64,000 nucleotides of DNA, from positions 48,715,501 to 48,779,500 of the forward strand of contig NC_090990.1 in assembly GCF_041146395.1 (NCBI RefSeq), given 5' to 3'. The first letter of the stretch is position 1. Every line of letters begins with the position of its first letter. This DNA comes from Eulemur rufifrons. Lineage: Eukaryota; Chordata; Mammalia; Primates; Lemuridae. This document shows positions 56,058 through 64,000 of this stretch, piece after piece. The position numbers and the translations under genes were made by a program. The notes under the pieces were generated by a model. The model worked only from the letters and a program-made list of their open reading frames with translations. It was not told where the DNA came from and made no database searches.

Positions 56058-56545
56058 AGGTGGGCAAACAAAAGATTTTGGAATAGAGACATTGGTCAGT
56101 AGAACAGGATGGTTTATTTAATTACCTTTGCTATATCTCTGGCCACTCATTCTGAGTCTCCAATGTGGATTCTCCTTCTACACCTATTCCCTGATGAAAG
56201 GTTCTTTTGAGATCTAGACCAATGCTCTTCTCTACACATTTTCCTTGGTCAGTATTGCCACTATTAGAGTTTTGCCACCCACTCATGTTCCCATTCTCTG
56301 ACCTTTTCCTACCTGCCTTAAAAGGCATTGTCTTTACATTATTTTAACAGTTTCTTTCAAAGAGAAATTATTTAATTTTGATAAAGTCCAACTTATCAAT
56401 TTTTTTCTTTTATAGATGATGCTTTTGGTGTTGTAGCTAATAAATCCTTGCCTAATCCAAAGTCACAAAGATTTTCTCATATTCTTATAGAAATTTTATA
56501 ATTTTAAGTTTTACATTTAGATCTGTAATCTATCGAAAATTAATT

Positions 56546-56824
56546 TTTTTTTTTGAGACAGGGTCTTGCTCTGTCACCTAGGCTAGAGTGCAGTGGCATC
56601 ATCATAGCTCACTGAAACCTCAAACTCCTGGGCTCAAACGATCCTCCTGCCTCAGCCTCCTGAGTAGCTGGTACTATGAGCCACTGTGGCTGATTTTTCT
56701 ATTTTTTTGTGAGACGAGGTCTTGCTCTTGCTCAGGCTGGTCTCGAACTCCTGGTCTGAAGTGATTCTCCCACATTGGCCTCCTGAAGTGCTAGGATCAC
56801 AGTTGTGAGCCACTATGCCTGGCC
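56546..56824 (-). mobile_element. Alu, antisense, nested in L1
   Basis: 'gagacagggtcttgctctgtc', 'ctcctgcctcagcctcctgag' and 'gccactatgcctggcc' are present, with a short deletion in the middle. The direct repeat aattaatttttt at 56538-56549 and 56828-56839 marks the target site. An older Alu type than the lemur-specific copies. Confidence 0.87.
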
Positions 56825-57647
56825 AACAATTAATTTTTTATGTGAGTGCAAGGAAGGGATCAAAGTCTGTGTTATGTTTTTTCCTTCCCTCCGCTCCTTC
56901 TCCTTCCTCCCGTGCTTTTTCACATATGGACATTCCATTGTTCCAGCACCACTTGTTGAAAAGACTATTCTTGCTCCACTGAATTGTCTTAGTACTTTTG
57001 TTGAAAATCAATTATCCATATATGTATGGGTTTATTTCTGGACTCTCTACTCTGTTCCACTGATCTGTTTGTCTGTTTTTATACAATACCCCATTATCTT
57101 GATTACTGTAGCTTGATTATTTATCTTAAAATAAGATAATGTTAGTCCTTTATCTTTGTTCTTTTGCAAAGTTGTTTTGGCTATTCTATGTGCTTTACAT
57201 TACTGATTTTAGAATCAGTCCATCAGTGCCTACAAAAAATTATGTGGGGATTTTAATTGGGACTGCATTTAATCTATGGATCAATTTGGGGAGGACTGAC
57301 ACTCTAACTATATTGAGTCTTCCCACCCATGAACTCCCCATTTATTTGGGTCTTCTAAACTATCTTTTAGCAATGTTTTGTACCATTTACTTGTCCATGT
57401 GTTTCATATAGTTTGTCTTGTAAGCATTTTTCTCTTAAGCCTATTTTGGTGCTGTTCTAAAAAGTGTCATTTTAAAATTTCCAATTATTCTATGCTAGTA
57501 TATAGAAATGCAATTGATTTCTGCATATTGATCTTGTATCTTGGAATATTGCCAATCTCACTTATTAGTTCTAGTAGCTATTTTGTAGATTCCATCAGAT
57601 TTTCTACATAGACAACCATGTTGTCTTCAAATAAAGACCATTTTACA

Positions 57648-57979
57648 GGGCTGGGCATGGTGGCTCACACCTGTAATCCTAGCTCTCTTGGGAGGCCAAG
57701 GCGGGCGGATTGTTTGAGCTCAGGAGTTCGAGACCAGCCTGAGCAAGAGCGAGACCCTGTCTCTACTAAAAAAATAGAAATTAGTCAGACAACTAAAGAT
57801 ATATATCTAAAAAATTAGCCGGGCATGGTGGCGCATGCCTGTAGTCCCAGCTACTTAGGAGATTGAGGCAGTAGGATTGTTTGAGCCCAGGAGTTTGAGG
57901 TTCCTGTGAGCTAGGCTGACTCCATGGCACTCTAGCCCGGGCAACAGAGTGAGATTCTGTCTCAAAAAAAAAAAAAAAA
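57648..57979 (+). mobile_element. Lemur-type Alu, sense, nested in L1
   Basis: Starts ggctgggcatggtggctcac. The middle has the lemur-type insert ('cagacaactaaagatatata') and the right arm 'aggctgactccatggcac', with a 16-A tail. Inserted in the same L1 as 56546-56824 but in the opposite orientation. Confidence 0.9.
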
Positions 57980-58714
57980 GACTGTTTTATTTCCTCCTTT
58001 TCATTCTGGATGCATTTATTTTTCTTGTCTGACTGAACTGACTAGAACCCCCACTGTGATATCGCAAAGAATCAGTTTAAGTAGACACCCTTGTCTTATT
58101 CCAGAACTTAGGAGGAGAGCATTCAATCTTTTATCATTAAGTATAATGCTGTAGACTTTTCAAACATGTCCTTTATCCAGTTGAAGAAGTTTTCTACTAT
58201 TCCTAATTTTCTGTGAGTTTTTATCAGAAATCAAAGTTAGATTCTGTTAAATACTTTTTCTATATCTGTTGAGATGAACAAATGATTTTTTTAAGTTTAT
58301 TAATATGGTAAAACATTGATTTATTTTTTTATTTTATTAATTTGATTTGTTGACCTTTTGTTTAGAACTTTTACATTTATGTTCTTGAGGGAAATCAGCT
58401 ATAGTTTTCTTTTCTTGAAATGTCTTTATCTAGGTTTGATATCAGAGTAACGCTAACCTGGTAGAATGAATTGGGAAGAATTCTGTCCTCTAATTTTCTG
58501 GAAGGGTTTTCATAGAATTGATATTATTTCTTCCTTGTATTTTTGGTAAAATTCACAATTTAACATATCATAGAAGTTTTTCATTACCAGGCTATAGTTA
58601 TATTTTCTATATTTAGGTGCAGAGAAAAAAGATATACCAAAAATAAATGAAGGCCACCAATGTGAAATTTTTTTAAAAAAAATTGCAATTGAGAACATTT
58701 CCTGCTATTTAAGA

Positions 58715-58955
58715 AGCAGCATGGGGTGGTGGTTAGAAGCTCAGATTCTTGAGCCAGACTGCCTGGATTTGCCACATTCTCACTAGCTGTGTGACATTGG
58801 ACAAGTTGGACAAGACCTTGGTTTTCTCATCAAGAATAGATAATAATGGCACCTAGGTTCCCATGGTTGTTGAGAAAACAAAATAAATACTTCAATACCG
58901 TAATATTTATAAAGTTCTAAGAAGAGTGCCTGACCCAGAGTAAGCACTATATATG
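58715..58955 (+). repeat. MIR SINE
   Basis: 'gtggttagaagctcagattc', 'gccagactgcctggatttgcc', 'actagctgtgtgacattgg' and 'agagtgcctgacccagagtaag' form a nearly full-length MIR, with a small 'ttggacaag' duplication. Confidence 0.88.
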
Positions 58956-58976
58956 CGTTTTTTAAAATAAAAAACA

Positions 58977-59330
58977 GGCCGGGCGCGGTGGCTCACGCCT
59001 GTAATCCTAGCACTCTGGGAGGCCGAGGCGGGTGGATTGCTCAAGGTCAGGAGTTCGAGACCAGCCTGAGCGAGACCCCGTCTCTACTAAAAATAGAAAG
59101 ACATTATATGGACAACTAAAAATCTATATAGAAAAAATTAGCCGGGCATAGTGGCACATGCCTGTAGTCCCAGCTACTCGGGAGGCTGAGGCAGTAGGAT
59201 CGCTTAAGCCGAGGAGTTTGAGGTTGCTGTGAGCTAAGCTGACGCCACGGCACTCACTCTAGCCTGGGCAACAAAGTGAGACTCTGTCTCAACAAAAAAA
59301 AAAAATAAATAAAAAAATAAAAAATAAAAA
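58977..59330 (+). mobile_element. Lemur-type Alu, sense, young
   Basis: Starts ggccgggcgcggtggctcac, with a near-consensus left arm (one 'gagcaa' unit short), lemur-type middle and right arm, and a long A-rich tail of taaa/aaata units. The direct repeat aaaataaaaaaca at 58964-58976 and 59331-59343 is the likely target duplication, though low-complexity. CpG sites are largely intact, which suggests a recent insertion. Confidence 0.92.
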
Positions 59331-59784
59331 AAAATAAAAAACAAATTTTACTTCCTCCCAGTGACTGATCCGGTGTAGTATGAAAGAAATTTCAGATTCA
59401 GAAGGCCTGAGCTGAAGCCCTGAGGAAGAGTTTCAGTGGATGACACTTTGAGACGCAATGTAATTCTGAGGTTTATTTCAAATATGATTAACATGGCACA
59501 TGTGGCGCCCTTTGATAATAATGGGAGTGTCACGTGTGTCGTGAAGTTCCATGGCTGACTGCATAGCCTCCTTTGGACACGACGTCAAATCTAAAGTTGA
59601 GGGCCTATGTGAGAGTGAGGCCCAGCCCCCTTGTGATATGTCCGGGTGGATTCAGAGAAGAGAAGAGGAGAAAAGAACCAAGAAATTTCATTTTTAAACA
59701 TTTCCTAAAATGTTTGGATTTATGTCACTGTGACCTTGGACTTACAATGTTTTTTAACGTGCTTTGTTGTTTGTACTCCTCAGT

Positions 59785-59800
59785 CCCTCCAGGTGGCGCC
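59785..59800 (+). promoter_or_regulatory. Candidate CTCF-binding site
   Basis: CCCTCCAGGTGGCGCC closely fits the CTCF core (CC-x-x-x-AGG-T/G-GGC-G-C). It lies about 4.9 kb downstream of the stop codon, outside the recognised repeats. Occupancy is inference. If real, it could bound the UBE2U domain. Confidence 0.45.
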
Positions 59801-60369
59801 AGTCAGCTGCTATTTTCTGTGCTCACGTCTTAAGGTGCAGTTTTCCCCGGAAGCCGGGCACCGAGTCTCCTTAGGCTTTTAAAGGCGTGTACGGCACATG
59901 CGCATTTTATAAGAGCAGAAACACTGTTTTCCCTCCCCAGGAAGATGTTTACTCAACACTAAGGAAAGGTTTACCAAAAGGAAAATAACCCAGAGCTTAC
60001 AAATTGTGCACGTTGATAAAATCACAGAACCAACCTGGGGAGTGCAGTCAGTCCTCACCACCGCCTTCAGGCAGGACCACACAGAAACCACCCTCTTGTA
60101 GATGAGAATGAGCCTGGTTTTTGTTTAATGACTTCCAGACATCGGGGCGTCCACTTAGGGCAGCTTCTCCTACCTGAGGGATGAAAGCACTTCCCTGGGG
60201 ACCCACAGAGATCCAGGGCTCGCTTCTCACTTAACAGGCAGCGGATGTCCCTAAAGTGTAAATGCCCAGCAATGCTGGGGGGGAGTGATGGGAGGCCCTG
60301 TGCGTCTCTGTTTATTTGGCAGTTAACTAAGAGTATAAGGGGACTCAGAATTTAATTTTTTCTTTTCCT

Positions 60370-60412
60370 TTCTCTCTCTCTCTCTCTCTCTTTTTTTTTT
60401 TTTTTTTTTTTT
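60370..60412. repeat. (TC)n followed by poly-T
   Basis: About ten TC units and then 22 T, ending 'ttgagaccca'. The T-run looks like the end of an antisense SINE but no SINE body follows. Confidence 0.88.
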
Positions 60413-61194
60413 GAGACCCAGCATTAAATTTAAGCCACTATTTCCATAGAGTGAGATCTCAAACCTTATCTAAATATTCAAGTCCAGCATTTAACCACCT
60501 CCCAGGAGGGAGTTCTTTTTGGCTAATCTGATTCCCAGATGCAAAAGCGTAAGCCCACTTGATTCAGGGTTTTCATCATAAAAGATGGAGAGCAGCTGGC
60601 TCTCATTTTCTTCGCACTATCCCTTAATGGGGCTGAAGGCCAAGTGTAAGTGCTCCCTGCCCTTCTGCCATCTGCACTAACCAACCCCAGCCCTTTGCGC
60701 TTTTTGTCATGGCCTCAGTGTCCAAACCCTCTCCCTGACTCTTCGTCTCGCTTTTAAGTTCTAGAGACAAGACTGGAATCCAAATGAAAAGTGATCACTC
60801 GAACTACCGAGGATAATTATATTTACAAGTTGAATTCTGTTTCAGCAAATACAATTACAGCATTCAATGTGATCTCCTGGGGCGTTTTGCATGTCTCAAC
60901 AACTAGCTCATGTTAACAATGCTTTACTGACAGAAATTGTTTTCTGTACAGGAGAAAAGTCATATATACTAGATGTGTTCGTAAGTTGCTAGCCATTCTG
61001 AAGTAAAATCACACAATTAAGATACTGTTCTGGTTAAGTATGTATATAATAACTAAATTAGAATATATCAAAAATAAACCTCAGTGTCACCAGTGAGGGC
61101 TGTTAATAAGTTGAGGCTGCTTTAATGTTAAAAAATGTTTAAATAACTGAGTCCTCTTACTGTGTGACTGCTGGAAGTCAACTTTCCCCCACAT

Positions 61195-61560
61195 TTAGCT
61201 GCAAATAACAGAAGACCTAATAGAGGATTAAAGAAATAGGGACTTATTTTCCTCACAAAACAAGGAGCCTGGAGGTGGGCAGCTTCGGCATTGGTCCAGC
61301 TAGTTGTGCCATGATGCCGTCAAAGACCAAGCTTTTTCTCCTTCCACTCTACCATTTTTAGGGTGTTGGCTTTTGTATCCGTGCCTTTTGCCTCCATGCC
61401 TTTTGCTTCCTGATTACAAGATGCTGCCAGAGCTTCCTATCTTCACCTCTGGGTTCCAGGTAGGAAAAGGGGAGAAGAGGGGAGGGGAGCAATGCTGGCT
61501 GCTCCCTCTGTTCCAGAGCAAGGACTCCCTTAAGATCATGCAATGTCCTCAATGCTAGAA
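61195..61560. repeat. Ancient interspersed repeat, unnamed, tentative
   Basis: 'ctgcaaataacagaagacct', 'ggacttattttcctcacaaaa', 'ggagcctggaggtgggcag' and 'gattacaagatgctgccagagc' resemble a common old mammalian repeat whose name I cannot recall. The open frames across it (84 and 64 codons) are not convincing genes. Confidence 0.4.
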
Positions 61561-62852
61561 ACCAAAACTGCTAGCAAACTTAAAGTCAGTTCTCTTAATA
61601 ATATAGTTTATCCACAAATTCGTTTATTCGTTTGTTGCTGATTCAATGGGTAGCATACTCTATAATATTCTTTACCACATTTTAAAATGCATTAATAATT
61701 GTTGAGTGAGAGAATGAATGATTTTATGTATTTTCAAATAGTTTATATATTTGCACTTGCAAAAATGTCTGACTCACTTTGAAGACGATGGGAGACAGGG
61801 AATTCTAGACATTTATATCTTGATTAGGTGACCAGATATCCTAGGTGGCCTAGGACAGGGTTTTTTAACATTTTCTGTGAAATCAACAAATATAAAAGGA
61901 GATTTTAATACGGAATCCCCCTTTAAGTAGTTTGTTCTCTGCCTTAAAATAGCTCAGAATGAATGAATTGTGGGATGATTAGGCCCATTCGGTATTTCAG
62001 GATTTGCAGGGTTCAATGGTGTAGACAGTGCATTAACACCTCATAAAGTAGGATGTGCTTAGACCATATCAACTGGAACACAGGTAGCGGCAGTCAGGGC
62101 TGGTCAGGCCCAGGTGGCCCCAGAAAGAGATGTCTTAATGTCAGCATCCAGTATAAATTGCAGGTCTAGAATCCAAGGGACCTAGATAGGGCTCAGGAGA
62201 ACATGATGCTCCATGATCAAGGGCAATTTAGTTAATTATTTAAGAGCAGTACACTACAGTTTAGGGGGCCTAAGGATTTGGGGGGGGAGTAGGATTCAGC
62301 ATTCAAGATTTTGCCATGTCAGAAAAGCTCTGAGTTGCTGAACTGATTTTACTCTGTAAATAAGAACATTCTGAGACTTGAGCATCTAGTCCCTTCAGAC
62401 TTGTGCACTCAGTCCATAGCCTTATTGATGAAATTTAAAGTCCAGTGCCATTGTCCCATATAAAAAATCTGATCTGTACAAAGAATCAGAAGAGTTCAAT
62501 AATTCTTTTTATCTTTAACTTGGGGTTGAATATATTAATTTGGCCAAAAACTAAAAGAGAGCCATAGCAAAAGAAATCTAAAGAATGTTCTCAGGATCTC
62601 AAGATAACTAAATGGAAGTGAACTTTTTATTTAACATACAAAGAAGTGAACCTAAGAAGCAAGCTGTATTGTTTTGGTCAGAGCATCTAAATGATATCCT
62701 GTCTCATTCTGGCAAAAAAGAATAAGTACACAATTAATTACTAATAAAGTAAAAAAATTGGAGAATTAAAAAAGTCTGAATTTCATTAAGAAGCTTGGGA
62801 AACTTAGATCCAAGTAGATACAGTCTTCAAATTTAATTTGTCTTTCAATTTA

Positions 62853-63198
<346 letters not shown>

Positions 63199-63364
63199 TT
63201 AAAAAACTCAGCAATCTGTTAGTTCAGTTTGTTGTAAAGTTAAGTCAAAAGCACCATTTTCTGTGGACTAGAATTCTCTGTTTTGGGATATAGATGATCT
63301 CCATTATATCCATTCTAACTTCTACAAGGGGGTGGTAGTGGCTTTATTGATCACAAAAGTTAGC

Positions 63365-63560
63365 TAACTTCTGCCGTGTAACAAATCACCCTAAAACTTT
63401 GTGGCTCAAACAACGGCCGTTTATCTAGCTCACAATTCTTCCTATCAGCACTTTGGGTCAGGCTAAGCTTCACAGTCCTTCTGGGACAGTCGGGCTTGCC
63501 CGTGTACCTGCAGTGAGCATGCAGTGAAACCTGTCTGGTCTAGGGGGCCTCAGCTGGAAT
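63365..63560 (-). repeat. MaLR (MLT1-type) LTR piece, antisense
   Basis: 'ctgccgtgtaacaaatcacc', 'aaactttgtggctcaaacaa' and 'ggcctcagctggaatagc' match the same antisense LTR type as 50680-51257. The remainder fades out before 63600. Confidence 0.6.
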
Positions 63561-64000
63561 AGCTTGTCTTTGTTCTTTTTGGTTTTTCATCCCTCAACAA
63601 ACTAGCACAGGCTTGGTCACAGGGCAGCTAGGCAGGTTTCTAGACAGAGAGATAGAGAGAGATTGAGGTGGGGAGAAGGGGTTGGCCTCATATTTTTTTG
63701 GTGTTTGAATAAATGTGTTTGCAAATGAGAAAATATGGCAGTCATAGCAGAGAAGAGACAGAAAAGCAGACACTCCATTTTCATTCTTCAGGAACTAAAA
63801 TCTATGTCTTACTATCCCTCTGCTTACCAGGGGCAGTGACTTTGGAGAGGGAGAAGGGCAGAACTGCATATAGTTAGCTGGGGTCAGTGGGGAACATGAG
63901 ACCATTGGCTCATTCTTTTATTTATTCACTCATTTATGGATATATCCAACAAACATTTATTGAGTTAAGTGGTGGGGATAGTGATTAAACTCTCCCCTCG

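Larger units (their letters stand above)
56340..58560 (-). repeat. Old L1 (L1M-type) ORF2 region, antisense, with two nested Alus
   Basis: The complement of L1 ORF2: 'cattgttccagcaccacttg', 'ttgattactgtagcttgat', 'gtggggattttaattggga', 'cttgtatcttggaatattgcc', 'gtcttattccagaacttagg' and 'ggtagaatgaattgggaag' are in order across 2.2 kb. It is broken by Alus at 56546-56824 and 57648-57979. No functional frame remains. Confidence 0.8.

Noticed and set aside
60370..60412. T-run as the start of an antisense Alu
   Set aside because: The bases after it ('gagacccagcattaaat') do not continue as an Alu body.

Overview
This window is nuclear DNA from a primate, most likely a strepsirrhine (lemur or loris group). 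The evidence is the repeat content. Several Alu elements (11502-11838, 18852-19184, 28091-28420, 57648-57979, 58977-59330) share a diverged middle and right arm, with 'gctgacgccacggcactcactc' style wording and an extra A/T-rich insert after 'ctaaaaatagaaag', that I do not recognise from human Alus. A 5'-truncated LINE-1 has a 3' end that also differs from the human L1PA type. Old mammalian repeats (MIR, L2, MaLR/MLT1 LTRs, MER5, Tc1/mariner fossils) fill most of the rest.

One gene accounts for all the protein coding I can support: UBE2U, a ubiquitin-conjugating enzyme E2, on the + strand. Ten coding exons lie between 2084 and 54875. Every junction is GT-AG, the phases agree throughout, and the exons join into an open frame of 318 codons. 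The catalytic cysteine (Cys89) and the HPN motif (78-80) are intact. Upstream, about 1500-1700 is a small GC-richer, TATA-less promoter with three inverted CCAAT boxes, a GC box and a perfect X-box palindrome. The 3' UTR follows 54876, and the downstream flank to 64000 holds only repeats and unassigned DNA.

Layout: 1-1480 upstream flank; about 1500-2083 promoter and 5' leader; exon 1 and introns 1-3 to 8078; catalytic exon 4 at 8079-8176; intron 4 with a 2.06-kb antisense L1 and lemur Alus; exon 5 at 16009-16129; intron 5 with a second copy of the same L1 3' end and an unidentified coding-like remnant (about 16860-18290, minus strand); exon 6 at 22498-22546; intron 6, the largest (10 kb); exons 7-9 at 32540, 39492 and 49060; intron 9 with MaLR LTRs and L2; terminal exon 10 at 54694-54875; then old L1 debris carrying two Alus and a candidate CTCF site near 59785-59800.

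The most notable gene-level observation is at the last acceptor. Homology to the human protein (from memory) extends four codons upstream of the only usable AG, which suggests the exon boundary has moved 12 nt in frame. I found no CRISPR, operon, phage or other novel system. This is an ordinary mammalian gene locus, and no tool was available to verify family assignments.
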